From contig NZ_BJXB01000026.1 in the NCBI RefSeq assembly GCF_007990775.1, positions 19,713-83,712 on the forward strand: 64,000 nt of DNA. Direction: 5' to 3'. The DNA comes from Deinococcus cellulosilyticus NBRC 106333 = KACC 11606 (lineage in GTDB: Bacteria; Deinococcota; Deinococci; Deinococcales; Deinococcaceae). Of the stretch, positions 41,841-51,112 are shown in pieces. The position numbers and the translations under genes were made by a program. The notes beneath the pieces were generated by a model. The model searched no databases and had not been told where the DNA came from. It was given only the letters and a program-made list of their open reading frames with translations. Positions within the stretch are counted from its first letter, which is position 1, and every line of letters starts with the position of its first letter.

Positions 41841-44597
41841 TCAGGAGTACACCTCTTCACTGTCTATTCGTACCGAGCTGCCGGTCATGCGCTTCTCGAC
41901 GAGCATCCGTGCAGGAAGTCTGGCGGCAAGCGCTGAAACGTGGGTGATCACCCCGACCATGCGGCCCGAGATCTGCAGTTTCTCCAGGGCACGGGCAACA
42001 GCATCCAGGGCCTGGGGATCGAGGGTCCCGAAGCCTTCGTCCAGGAAAAGGGCACCAAGCAGTTTGTTTCCAGCCAGGTAATCGCTGAGGGCAATGGCCA
42101 GTGAGAGGCTTGCCAGGAAGGTCTCCCCGCCCGAGAGGGTGCGAATCGGGCGGGTTTCTCCGGCATTCCAGTGGTCCGAAACCACGTACTCCCCATCCTG
42201 CAGATGCAGGGCATACCGTCCATCGCTGATGTCGCCCAGCAATGTCCCTGCCCCCAGCAGCAACTGCTCTTCCACCTCTTCCAGCAGGAATTTCGGAAAA
42301 CGGTCCAGTTGCAGGTTTCTGGCCAGTGCGTCCCAGGTGTTGAAGGTTTTCTGGTGGGCAGCAGCTTCACGGAGCAGGTTGCGTTTGAGTTCCAGGCGTT
42401 CTTGCAGGTGAGTGATCTGGGTCTGCAGCTGTCCCATACGGACGCTCAGCGCCTTGATGGATGTTTCCAGCTGTGCATGCTGGGCTTTCTGTTGCTGGTG
42501 CTGCTCAGGCAGGTATTCCCGACCTGCCATGCGCTCCTGCAGGTCTGAAAGCTGCACCTCCACACGGGCCATCTGGGTGCGCCAGTGCTCCATGGCCTCT
42601 CTGGCCTTTTGCAGTTCCTCTGCAGTCATGGCGTGCTGCAGGGCTTCCTGTTCTGTCATCGACAGGGCAAACAGGGCTTCTTTCAGGGTGCTGCTGGCTT
42701 CCTGATGCTCCTGTTCTCGCTCCGCCAGTTGCGATTTCTGACTGTTCAGCTGTGCCGTCAGGGTGGCATGCTGGGTCTGGGCCTGGCCCAGAGCACGCTG
42801 GCTGCTCTGCAGCTCCTGCTGGATGCGCTGCTTCTCCTGTTGCAACTGGCGAATGCGCCTTTCCGGGTCCTCTCCTCCACTCTTTTCCAGAATGGTCTGC
42901 ACCAGTCCTGCCAGCAGGGCCTGCAGCTGCTCCTGGGGATGCTCGGTGGTCAGGCCCTGGTGTTTCTGCTGGTGTTGGGTTTCCAGTTCCTGCAGTGCCG
43001 CCTCACGTTCGGTGAAATACTCCTGGGCCTGCTGGATTCTGGAGGCCAGGGTCTGCAGGCTGGTCTTCTCGGTCTGGTACGCTTCTTTGATTTCCTCGAG
43101 GTGTTTTTCTGCAGCCTTCACTTGCTGTTCAAGGGCCTGCACATTCCCCACAGCAGTTCCAGGGAGCCTGCTGACCTTCTGCTCACAGACCGGACAGGGC
43201 TCTCCCACTTTCAGGTGGGCCTTGAGGTGCATGGCCTGATGCTGCACCCGTGAGGTTTCCAGCTCTGCACGCAGCCGATCATATTCTGCCCGGGCTTCTT
43301 TGCCTTTTGGAACCAGCAATTCCAGATCCTTGCGGCGGTTATTAAGGTCCTGCTGTTCTTTGAGGATCTGCTGCTTTTGCTGCGTCAGCCGGGTTTTCTC
43401 CTGCTGGATCTGGCGGGCCTCGGTTTCCAGCTGGGCTTTGAGTTCCACCATGCTGCGGGCCTGAAAGAAAGCCTCTTCAGACCAGGGGAGCACCTGGAGG
43501 GATTTCAGTTTGAGGTCCCCACCCAGCTGTTTCAGACGGGCAAACTGGGTCTGGGCTTCCTGCAGGTGCAGGATCTGCTGATCAAAACCCGGAATCTGGG
43601 CCGTTTGCTCCTGTGCACGGGCAAATCCCTGCTCTGCCTGTTGCAGGGTCCCTTGCACCCTGACATGGTCCTGCTCCAGTTTCGCGTACTGCGTACGGGC
43701 CAACTGAGCTTTTTCCTGCAAGGTCCTGGACTGCCGGATCAGGCCAAGAACGCCAGAAACCGCCTGTGCAGCCTGCACCCGTCGCCCCAGTTGTTCCATC
43801 TGGATTTTCTGGGCTTGCAGAGTCTGTAGTTCTTTCAGGTGGCGGTTGTGCTCGGCATGGAGTCTGGCCAGTTCCTCTTGCTGGGCAAGGGCTTCAGTCA
43901 GGACCCTCAGGTGCTGTTCCTGTTCCTGCAGTTGCTGCAGGGTGTCCTGCAACACCTGATCTTGCTCCTGAATGCGCTCAGGAGTCACTTCCGCAAATTC
44001 CATCTCCAGACGGTGCTGAATCAGGTCATGCTGGGTTCTGGCCGTGCGGCTTTTTTCAGATGCCACCTTCTGCATGCGGGTGAAGCGGTCCAGGCCAATC
44101 AGGCGGCCCAGCAGTTCCTGCTTTTCACGGCTGTTCCCTTTCAGGAAGCGGTCAAACTGGCCCTGGGGCAGCAGGATCGCACGGGTGAAAGAATCAAAGG
44201 ACAGACCAACCACTTTTTCAATTTCGGACTGGATGTCTTTTTTCTTGTTGCCTTCCACCGCCGTGATGGGTTTGCCATTCTGGTATTTCGCCAGACGGGT
44301 TTCGCTTTCGCTGGCTTTGCGTCCCTTGGAACGCACCACCTCAAAACGCTCGTCTCCCACTTCAAATTCAAAGCGCACTGCCATGCTCTGTGCGCCCTGG
44401 GAGATCAGGGCATCCAGGCCCTTGGCTCCCAGCCTGGGGGTCTCTCCATAAAGGGCAAAACAGATGGCATCCAGCAGGCTGCTCTTTCCACTGCCAGTGG
44501 GTCCCTGAATGGCATACAGGGACAGTTCGGTGAAATCCACCTCGGTGGCCTCCCTGAAGCAGGTGAAGTTTTGCAGGGTGAGTTTCAGGGGCTTCAA
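41841..44597 (-). CDS. sbcC: DNA exonuclease subunit SbcC (Rad50-like ATPase)
   Basis: The 918-aa SMC-like ATPase forms the SbcCD complex, which opens hairpins and trims double-strand ends; SbcCD matters in Deinococcus, which lacks RecBCD. Walker A is GPTGSGKSSLLDAICFALYG near residue 33, two long coiled-coil arms flank the zinc hook CPVC (C468 and C471), and the ABC signature LSGGETFLASLSLAIALSDYL with Walker B ALFLDEGFGTLD lie near the C-terminus. It starts at TTG 44597 behind GGAGAGG and overlaps the sbcD stop (TTGA), so production of the two subunits is coupled. Confidence 0.95.
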   Translation of the reverse strand: MKPLKLTLQNFTCFREATEVDFTELSLYAIQGPTGSGKSSLLDAICFALYGETPRLGAKGLDALISQGAQSMAVRFEFEVGDERFEVVRSKGRKASESETRLAKYQNGKPITAVEGNKKKDIQSEIEKVVGLSFDSFTRAILLPQGQFDRFLKGNSREKQELLGRLIGLDRFTRMQKVASEKSRTARTQHDLIQHRLEMEFAEVTPERIQEQDQVLQDTLQQLQEQEQHLRVLTEALAQQEELARLHAEHNRHLKELQTLQAQKIQMEQLGRRVQAAQAVSGVLGLIRQSRTLQEKAQLARTQYAKLEQDHVRVQGTLQQAEQGFARAQEQTAQIPGFDQQILHLQEAQTQFARLKQLGGDLKLKSLQVLPWSEEAFFQARSMVELKAQLETEARQIQQEKTRLTQQKQQILKEQQDLNNRRKDLELLVPKGKEARAEYDRLRAELETSRVQHQAMHLKAHLKVGEPCPVCEQKVSRLPGTAVGNVQALEQQVKAAEKHLEEIKEAYQTEKTSLQTLASRIQQAQEYFTEREAALQELETQHQQKHQGLTTEHPQEQLQALLAGLVQTILEKSGGEDPERRIRQLQQEKQRIQQELQSSQRALGQAQTQHATLTAQLNSQKSQLAEREQEHQEASSTLKEALFALSMTEQEALQHAMTAEELQKAREAMEHWRTQMARVEVQLSDLQERMAGREYLPEQHQQQKAQHAQLETSIKALSVRMGQLQTQITHLQERLELKRNLLREAAAHQKTFNTWDALARNLQLDRFPKFLLEEVEEQLLLGAGTLLGDISDGRYALHLQDGEYVVSDHWNAGETRPIRTLSGGETFLASLSLAIALSDYLAGNKLLGALFLDEGFGTLDPQALDAVARALEKLQISGRMVGVITHVSALAARLPARMLVEKRMTGSSVRIDSEEVYS

Positions 44598-45769
44598 GTG
44601 TCCTCTCCTTCGGTGATGATTCTGGAGGCCTCAATGAACGCATCCCGCACTTCGCCAGGAAGGGCACCGTGGCGCTCCAGATAGTATTGCTCGAACAGTT
44701 CGATGTCGGTGAGGCCCGAACGTCCAGCTGTTTTTGATTTCAGGTCCTGCTGTGAGATCTCAATTTCCACAGCCAGAGCATTGGGCAGCACCTTTGCCAC
44801 CCGTTCCTTCAGCCCTGCGGCACCCGTTCCTGCAGGAAGTTCCACAATCACCCTGAGCAGGCCATCAAAATCGCGCAGGCTGTCCATCTGCTCGATCTGG
44901 TCGAGTTTCATCCGCACGGTTTTCAATCGTTTCCCACTGGTGAGGGGGACCTGCTGAAACTTGATGGGACGCCCGGGATGGGCCTCAACGAGGTTCACAA
45001 ATTTGGATTCTCCGGCCTCTCCAAAATCCAGCTGGATGATGCTTCCAGCATAGTGGGCAGGAGGCAGCTCGGAAACCTGTTGTGGCTTGTGGATGTGCCC
45101 GAGAGCAACATACTGCAGGGCTTCTGGCAGCATGCGGCTGCTGACGGTGTAGCTGTTGGTGATGTCGAAGGTGAAATTGCGTTCACTTCCAGAAGGCAAA
45201 CTGCCATCGAAAGTCAGGTGCATCATCAGCATGTTCACCGCATCTGGCTTCAGGAATCCCGAGAGCCTGCGCAGGAAGAAGTTCATGCCCTCCTGGTACT
45301 TCTGCCGCCAGGCACTCACATTGCCTTCGGCGATGTCTGCCAGCTTGACGAGTTTTCTCTCTGACAGAAAAGGAAAAGCCAGCACCTGCAGCAGGCTGCC
45401 ATCTCTGGCCTGCACAGGATACACCAGATCCTGCAGGTTCGGAGTCACGTGGGTCACCATGTTTGCCCCCACATTTTTCAGGAGGCCACGGATGCTGCGC
45501 AGGCGTTCTGCACTGTCATGGTTCCCTGCAATGGTCACACTGGGAATGCCCGCCTCACGCAAACCCAGATAGAATTCATAGACCACATCCTCGGCCAGGG
45601 CACTGGGGTTCACTGTATCAAAGACATCTCCTGCCACCAGCACAGCGTCCACACGGCTGTCTCTGGCAATGGAGAGGATTTCAGAAAGGGCGGCCTGAAT
45701 TTCGGGGGTGCGGTCCAGGCCTCTCAGTTGCCGTCCCGCATGAAAATCCCCGGTGTGAAGAATACGCAT
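44594..45769 (-). CDS. sbcD: DNA exonuclease subunit SbcD (Mre11-like)
   Basis: The 391-aa nuclease subunit carries the metallophosphoesterase motifs: D8 and H10 (LHTGDFHAGR), D48 (VLVAGDVFDT), N83-H84-D85 (IAGNHDSAERL), and YVALGHIHKPQ with the late histidines. The start is ATG 45769, 7 nt after TACAAT (45777-45782 on the minus strand); the upstream in-frame ATG at 45778 overlaps this -10. The gene is first in the sbcDC operon. Confidence 0.95.
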   Translation of the reverse strand: MRILHTGDFHAGRQLRGLDRTPEIQAALSEILSIARDSRVDAVLVAGDVFDTVNPSALAEDVVYEFYLGLREAGIPSVTIAGNHDSAERLRSIRGLLKNVGANMVTHVTPNLQDLVYPVQARDGSLLQVLAFPFLSERKLVKLADIAEGNVSAWRQKYQEGMNFFLRRLSGFLKPDAVNMLMMHLTFDGSLPSGSERNFTFDITNSYTVSSRMLPEALQYVALGHIHKPQQVSELPPAHYAGSIIQLDFGEAGESKFVNLVEAHPGRPIKFQQVPLTSGKRLKTVRMKLDQIEQMDSLRDFDGLLRVIVELPAGTGAAGLKERVAKVLPNALAVEIEISQQDLKSKTAGRSGLTDIELFEQYYLERHGALPGEVRDAFIEASRIITEGEDT

Positions 45770-45984
45770 GATGACCATTGTATGGCTTCCTCAGGGCAAC
45801 ATTGTGCTGCCGCTCTGGGAGTGGCAGAGGCCAAAAGGGCCAAAGATTTAAGAAGACTAAAGGCATATTGTTACACTTTTTTTACACGGTGGATCAGGAA
45901 ATGATAAATTGCTGTTAAACTTCTATTAAGAACTTCTTACATGCGACGTGCTCCGCAAAGCGCGCTGTTCCTCCGAGGTCCCCC

Positions 45985-47286
45985 ATGTCCAGACTCCCTG
46001 CCCCTTCAGCGATTGCAACCTGCCTGCTGACCCTCGTCCTGAGCGCCTGCTCCACCCAACAGCACCTTCCAGCCTCTGGTGTTCAGCCAGAGCGGTTTGA
46101 ATACATCAGCCAGCAGACTGTCCCTGCAGACCAGACCCCCGAACAGGTGGCCCAGAGACTCGGGGGCAAGGTGGCGTTCTGGCATGAAGCCAGCCGGACA
46201 GTGGTGGTGGGGTATCACTCAACTTCTTCTTTTCAGAAACTCGCGTCTGGTGTCACGTTGGAATCAAATCCAGACACCATAGAACTTCCCAACCCTGACC
46301 ATCAGGTCGGGCAACTGGGCGGCAGCATCTGGGCTGTTGGTGGCAGCATCTGGGCTGTCGGTGGCAGCATCTGGGCCGTTGGCTCGCTCTGGAATGATCT
46401 GACATATCAATTGTTGCCTGAAAATTCCTCTGCCTGGAACCTCTTACAACTTAAAGAAGGCCATCAAAAAGCCACTGCTCTTGGAAAAGGTGTCGTTGTA
46501 GCGGTATTGGACACAGGGGTTGATTTTGAACATGTGGCATGGAACAGCATGGCTTTTGTTTCCCCACAGCTGTTTCATGACTACGTTGACATGGATCAAT
46601 ATCCCAAAGAGACAGGAGACCCCACACAAGTGGGTTATGGCCATGGCACAGGGGTCACTGGTGTCATCTTACAAATTGCTCCCCAGGCCAGGATTCTTCC
46701 GCTTCGTGTCCTGGATGCCAATGGCCAGGGAGATACCATTCATCTGGCTTCTGCCATTTATGCAGCGGTCGATGGTGGTGCCAATGTGATCAATTTGAGT
46801 CTGGGAACAAACCAGCGTTCAACCATCCTTGAAACTGCCATAAAATATGCTCAGGGTAAAAATGTAACCATTGTAGCCAGTGCTGGAAATGATGGAGTTG
46901 GAACATTGCTGTATCCTGCAGCTTTCAGCAAAGACTACAAAAACGTGATCAGTGTGGGAAGCGTCAGCACTGCTTTGAAAAAGTCCACTTTCTCAAACTA
47001 CAGTCCATATCTGACCCTTACAGGACTTGGAGAAAACATATCCACCACTTTTCCCAAAGACAGAAAGACCACATGGTCGGGCACCTCGTTCTCAGCCCCG
47101 GAAGTCTCTGGAGCCATAGCACTGGCCCTTTCAGTCAATGTCAACCTCACTCCTGATAAAATTCTAAAACACCTGAGTGATACCAGTACAAGCTACGCTG
47201 CCATCAATTCCGATCAAAAGAACCTGCTAGGATCAGGACTGCTTAATGTCAACAAATTCATAGATGCTGTAGGCAAAGACTTATAG
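45985..47286 (+). CDS. Subtilisin-like (S8) lipoprotein peptidase with triple GGSIWAV repeat
   Basis: The 433-aa peptidase has a lipoprotein signal (LLTLVLSAC, lipidated C22), an I9-like propeptide region (about 35-105) and an S8 catalytic domain with D176 (VVAVLDTGVD), H220 (GYGHGTGVTGVI), oxyanion N in SAGNDG and S368 (WSGTSFSAPEVSGA). Between propeptide and domain, residues 112-132 are three perfect GGSIWAV heptads at the site where the propeptide would be cut. It should be anchored outside the cell. Base composition from about 46390 is more A+T-rich than in neighbours. The TPR/HD-GYP gene follows after 2 nt. Confidence 0.92.
   Translation: MSRLPAPSAIATCLLTLVLSACSTQQHLPASGVQPERFEYISQQTVPADQTPEQVAQRLGGKVAFWHEASRTVVVGYHSTSSFQKLASGVTLESNPDTIELPNPDHQVGQLGGSIWAVGGSIWAVGGSIWAVGSLWNDLTYQLLPENSSAWNLLQLKEGHQKATALGKGVVVAVLDTGVDFEHVAWNSMAFVSPQLFHDYVDMDQYPKETGDPTQVGYGHGTGVTGVILQIAPQARILPLRVLDANGQGDTIHLASAIYAAVDGGANVINLSLGTNQRSTILETAIKYAQGKNVTIVASAGNDGVGTLLYPAAFSKDYKNVISVGSVSTALKKSTFSNYSPYLTLTGLGENISTTFPKDRKTTWSGTSFSAPEVSGAIALALSVNVNLTPDKILKHLSDTSTSYAAINSDQKNLLGSGLLNVNKFIDAVGKDL
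46318..46380 (+). repeat. Three 21-nt tandem repeats inside the peptidase gene
   Basis: Each 21-nt copy encodes GGSIWAV; they differ only at third positions (GTT/GTC/GTT, GGC/GGT, GCT/GCC). Copy number could change by slippage without shifting the frame. Confidence 0.9.
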
Positions 47287-47288
47287 AC

Positions 47289-49256
47289 ATGACCGAGTTC
47301 CTTTTTCCAGACATGCCCATTGAAGAACTTTTAGCAAAGGCCAAGAGTTTATTGCATGTCGATTTTTCACAGGCTTTGAAAATCTCTCTGTCTGCAGCTC
47401 AAAGGGCATTACAGGAACACAACAATCAACATTATGCAAGTGCCATGCTTTATGCGGGAACCAGTGCCTTCCATCAGGGTGATTTGCTTTCCGCAGAAAA
47501 ATATCTGACTCAAGCCCTCAATCATTTTCAACACAAACACAAATCAGATGAACAAATTGATGCCCTGATCACCATCGGCCATATCTACAGGGATCAGGGT
47601 AAGTATGACTATGCACATGGAATGTTTACCCATGCCCTCTACCTGTCCAGAGAACACCAAAACCCAGAGATGGAAGCAGATGCTCTGAATGGTCTTGCAG
47701 GCATATATCACTACCAGGGAGATTACCAGAAATCCATTGAAGCCCTGGAAATCGCTTTACCCATCAGAGAACGTCTGGGCAATCCAGCAAAAACTGCCGC
47801 AGTTTTGAACAACCTTGGCCAATCTTATACTCAACTGGGTGAGTATTTTGAGTCTCTAATGTATTTAACAAAAGGCCATCAAATCATATCACAAACCCAG
47901 CATGAGCCCAGAATTGAAGGAGCCAGTCTGGTTTCCATTGGGAATCTATACAAAGACCTTGGAGACTATGACGAATCATTGAAATTTTTCAAAGAAGCAA
48001 TTTCTGTCGGAGAACGTGGAAAAACACCGATCATCACTGCTGTTGCCACAGAAAACCTGGGGGAAGTTCTCCGACTGCGAGGCCATACGCGTGAAGCGCT
48101 AGACGCGCTTCAGAAATCCCTTGATTTAAGCCGCAAGCTTGGGTATCAACCTGGAGTGATCAACTCATTGATCTCAATGGCAAATGTTTATCATTGGCAA
48201 GGGAACCACAAACTGGCCCTGACCACCTTCAGAGATGCCCTGACCCTTTCCCGCCAGACCAATCACCGGGAAGGTGAGATTGATGCCCTGATCGGTGTGG
48301 GCAAGCAACTTCTAGCCGCCAGAAAAGGCCATGAGGCCCTCGATTACCTGAATCAGGCCCTGCAACTCGCAGAAGACAGCAAACGCAAGAAATCCATTGC
48401 CTCCATCCATTCCTGTCTGGCAGAGTGTTACGAAATTCTGGGCAATCCCAGGGCAGCCCTTGAGCACTTCAAGACCTTCCACAAGATCGATCAGGAACTG
48501 AAAAGTGAAGAAGGCGAACGGCGTTCCCGTTACCTGAAAATGCGCTTTGATCTGGAGCGCAGTGAACAGCGTGCCGAAATGTACCGCATGCAGAACGAGA
48601 CCAATGAACTGGCCCGCAAAGCCGCAGAGGCCCTGGTGCATGAGCGCACGCAGGAACTTGAGCAGGCCCAGGTGGAAATCGTCACCCGACTGGCCATCGC
48701 TGCAGAGTCCAGAGACGATGTCACTGGCGCTCACACCTGGCGGGTGGGCCGCAATGCTGCCATGCTGGCCCAGGAAATCGGTCTGCCCCGTGAAGAGGTG
48801 GAGATCATCCGCCTGGCCGCACGCCTTCACGATGTGGGCAAGATCGGGATTCCAGACAGCATCCTGATGAAACATGGGGTCCTGACCCCTGAAGAGTACG
48901 AGCACATGAAAACGCACACCATCATTGGGGGCCGCATCCTGTCAGGTGGAAAATCCAGACTGCTGCAACTGGCCCAGGAAATTGCTGTCTCTCACCATGA
49001 GCGCTGGGATGGGCGGGGTTACCCTTTTGGTCTGCTGGGTGAGACCATTCCCCTCTCAGGCCGCATTGTGGCTGTGGCAGATGTCTTCGATGCCCTGACG
49101 CACCGCAGGCCATACAAGCAGGCCTGGAGTCTGAAGAATGCCCTGGAAGAACTGGAACGCCACAGTGGCACCCACTTCGATCCCAGGATCGTTCAGGCTG
49201 CCCTGAAGGTGTTCAACACCCTGAAAATCGTCACGGAAGACGCTCCAGAGCTCTAA
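47289..49256 (+). CDS. TPR-repeat protein with C-terminal HD-GYP phosphodiesterase domain
   Basis: The 655-aa cytoplasmic protein has about nine TPR units (residues 30-410, e.g. ALITIGHIYRDQGKYDYAHGMFTHALYLS, VLNNLGQSYTQLGEYFESLMYLTKGHQI), a coiled linker (LERSEQRAEMYRMQNETNELARKAAEALVHERTQELEQAQVEI) and an HD-GYP domain with intact ARLHDVGKIGIPDSIL, HTIIGGRIL, VSHHERWDGRGYP and ADVFDALTHRRPYK, so it should degrade cyclic di-GMP under control of the TPR part. It lies 2 nt after the subtilase stop, with no ribosome site of its own. The TPR-coding half is more A+T-rich than the HD-GYP half. It overlaps scpA by 4 nt. Confidence 0.9.
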   Translation: MTEFLFPDMPIEELLAKAKSLLHVDFSQALKISLSAAQRALQEHNNQHYASAMLYAGTSAFHQGDLLSAEKYLTQALNHFQHKHKSDEQIDALITIGHIYRDQGKYDYAHGMFTHALYLSREHQNPEMEADALNGLAGIYHYQGDYQKSIEALEIALPIRERLGNPAKTAAVLNNLGQSYTQLGEYFESLMYLTKGHQIISQTQHEPRIEGASLVSIGNLYKDLGDYDESLKFFKEAISVGERGKTPIITAVATENLGEVLRLRGHTREALDALQKSLDLSRKLGYQPGVINSLISMANVYHWQGNHKLALTTFRDALTLSRQTNHREGEIDALIGVGKQLLAARKGHEALDYLNQALQLAEDSKRKKSIASIHSCLAECYEILGNPRAALEHFKTFHKIDQELKSEEGERRSRYLKMRFDLERSEQRAEMYRMQNETNELARKAAEALVHERTQELEQAQVEIVTRLAIAAESRDDVTGAHTWRVGRNAAMLAQEIGLPREEVEIIRLAARLHDVGKIGIPDSILMKHGVLTPEEYEHMKTHTIIGGRILSGGKSRLLQLAQEIAVSHHERWDGRGYPFGLLGETIPLSGRIVAVADVFDALTHRRPYKQAWSLKNALEELERHSGTHFDPRIVQAALKVFNTLKIVTEDAPEL

Positions 49257-50008
49257 CCCACTTTTTCTTCGGAGAAATCCATGGTTTTCTGCAGCATCTC
49301 GTCGGTCTGCAGGGCTTCCACTTCAATCTCTCCGTAAGCCTCATCCTGGCGAAGCTCAACCTCTCCCAGACGCACCGACTCCAGAAGGGCTGCGAAGTAG
49401 ACGGTTCTCTCGCCCCAGTCGCGGGTGGTGATGGCATGGAAGAAAAAGCGCCGCAGGTTCTTCACGAACACCAGAATGGCCTTGCGGGCATCCTCGAGGG
49501 TCAGGCGGTCTTTGACGATGTGGGCGGCCTGCACCTCCCGCACTGCACTTTTTGCAGCGGCCAGAAGCTGCGTCAGGATCAGTTTTTCCTTTGGCTTCTT
49601 GCGCTCGTAAGGCAGGTTGAGGCCTTTTGCTGCAATGATCTGGTTGCGTCCTCGGCGTTTCTCACTCAGGAAGCGCACCAGAGCGTCCAGTTCCTGAAGT
49701 GCAGCCACACTGCTCAGGACATCGTGGGAATAATCTTCGAGGTCTTCAAGAGCGTCTTCTGGCTCCTCTCTGGGGATCTTTGGCAACAGCAAAGAAGTTT
49801 TCAGGGCAATCACTGCAGCCAGTTGAGGCAGGGCTTCACTGGCCAGTTCCGCATCCAGTTCACGAAGCCTGTAAAAACGGGCCAGCACAGCTTCCGTGAT
49901 GTGGGAGAGCGGAACGTCTTCGGGTTGAAGACGTTCCTGTCTGAGGGCCTGCAAAAGTTCCAGCAGACCCCCGGAAAAGCCAGTGAAGGACAGCGTGAGG
50001 GGTTCCAT
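49253..50008 (-). CDS. scpA: Segregation and condensation protein A
   Basis: The 251-aa kleisin partner of SMC and ScpB compacts and segregates the chromosome. The N-terminal FSGGLLELLQALRQERLQPEDVPLSHITEAVLARF is the Smc-neck-binding helical region, followed by AAVIALKTSLLLPKIP, an acidic linker, and a C-terminal winged-helix segment (DRLTLEDARKAILVFVKNLRRFFFHAI). It starts at ATG 50008, which shares a base with the trpS stop (TGATG), so it is translationally coupled to trpS. scpB and smc are not in the window. Confidence 0.88.
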   Translation of the reverse strand: MEPLTLSFTGFSGGLLELLQALRQERLQPEDVPLSHITEAVLARFYRLRELDAELASEALPQLAAVIALKTSLLLPKIPREEPEDALEDLEDYSHDVLSSVAALQELDALVRFLSEKRRGRNQIIAAKGLNLPYERKKPKEKLILTQLLAAAKSAVREVQAAHIVKDRLTLEDARKAILVFVKNLRRFFFHAITTRDWGERTVYFAALLESVRLGEVELRQDEAYGEIEVEALQTDEMLQKTMDFSEEKVG

Positions 50009-50991
50009 CAAGGGTTCAGGAGTCCAAGGGCATCTCTGACTTCCTGCATGGTCTGCTGGGCGATCTGTCTCGCTTCACGGGCACCCTCATGCAGGGCATC
50101 TTTCACAATGTCTGGAGTGCTGTACAGTTCCTGTGCACGCTGCTGGATGGGCACGAGTGTGCGCTCCACACCCTTCATCAGGGTCTTTTTGCAGTCAATG
50201 CAGCCAATCCCTGCAGTGGAACATCCCACTTCCACCATCTGGATGGTGTCCAGATCGCTGAAGAGCTTGTGGTAATCAAAAATCAGGCAAATGTGGGGAT
50301 TGCCAGGATCGGTGCGGCGCACCCGGGCAGGGTCGGTGGGGGCGACCCGCAGTTTCTGCCAGATGGAATCGATCTCCTCGAGCACACCAAGGGTGTTGCC
50401 CTTGGATTTGGACATCTTGCCCTGACCATCCACTCCAGGCACCCGCAGTGCATCCTTGTTGTGCACGGCCAGTGGCTCAGGGAACAGTTCACCGAAACGG
50501 TTGTTGAACCGGCGGGCAATTTCACGGGTCAGTTCGATGTGTTGCACCTGGTCTTCCCCCACAGGCACCGTGTTGGCCTTGTACAGCAGGATGTCTGCAG
50601 CCATCAGGGTGGGGTACATCAAGAGACCGGCCAGAACGCTGTGCTGGCTGGACTTGTCCTTGAACTGGGTCATGCGCTCCAGGTCCCCAAGGGGCGTCTG
50701 GGTGGAAAAGATCCAGCCCAGTTCGGTGTGCTCTCTGACATCGCTCTGCGCGAACAGAATGACCTTGCTGGGATCAAGGCCCGCAGCCATGTTGACGAGG
50801 GCAGCGTCAAAGGTGCGTTTTCTGAGCAGCTCGGGTTCGTGGGGGATGGTGATGGCGTGGTAATCCACAATGCAGTAGATGGAATTCTTGCCGAGTTCCT
50901 CGCCCAGTTTCACGTAGTTGAGGATCGCTCCGAAGTAATTCCCGATGTGGATTTCACCGGTGGGTTGAATGCCAGAGAAAACTCGCTTCAC
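50008..50991 (-). CDS. trpS: Tryptophanyl-tRNA synthetase
   Basis: The 327-aa class I synthetase charges tRNA-Trp. The HIGH-type motif is TGEIHIGNYFGAI near residue 10, the signature loop is KMSKSKGNTLGVLEE, and DQVQHIELTREIARRFN and CSTAGIGCIDCKKTLMKG are typical of bacterial TrpRS. The start is GTG 50991 (MKRVFSGIQPTGE), 7 nt after a TATACT hexamer on the minus strand, giving a leaderless GTG-initiated message; the frame remains open upstream but that part has no homology. Deinococci can have two TrpRS genes and I cannot tell which this is. Confidence 0.95.
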   Translation of the reverse strand: MKRVFSGIQPTGEIHIGNYFGAILNYVKLGEELGKNSIYCIVDYHAITIPHEPELLRKRTFDAALVNMAAGLDPSKVILFAQSDVREHTELGWIFSTQTPLGDLERMTQFKDKSSQHSVLAGLLMYPTLMAADILLYKANTVPVGEDQVQHIELTREIARRFNNRFGELFPEPLAVHNKDALRVPGVDGQGKMSKSKGNTLGVLEEIDSIWQKLRVAPTDPARVRRTDPGNPHICLIFDYHKLFSDLDTIQMVEVGCSTAGIGCIDCKKTLMKGVERTLVPIQQRAQELYSTPDIVKDALHEGAREARQIAQQTMQEVRDALGLLNP

Positions 50992-51112
50992 GCAGAACAG
51001 TATACCCGTGGAAAGGCTTTTTCTGCACGCCCGGCTGTCTGATCCGTGATCCTGTCCCATTCCATGACAAAGGTCCCTCAAAAAAGTTAAGATACCGCAA
51101 AAAGGAGGAAAC

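Noticed and set aside
48093..48111. 7-bp inverted repeat (GAAGCGC ... GCGCTTC) inside the TPR coding region, near the composition break
   Set aside because: It encodes ordinary TPR residues (REALDALQ), and a 7-bp match in coding DNA is expected by chance; no recombination signature seen.
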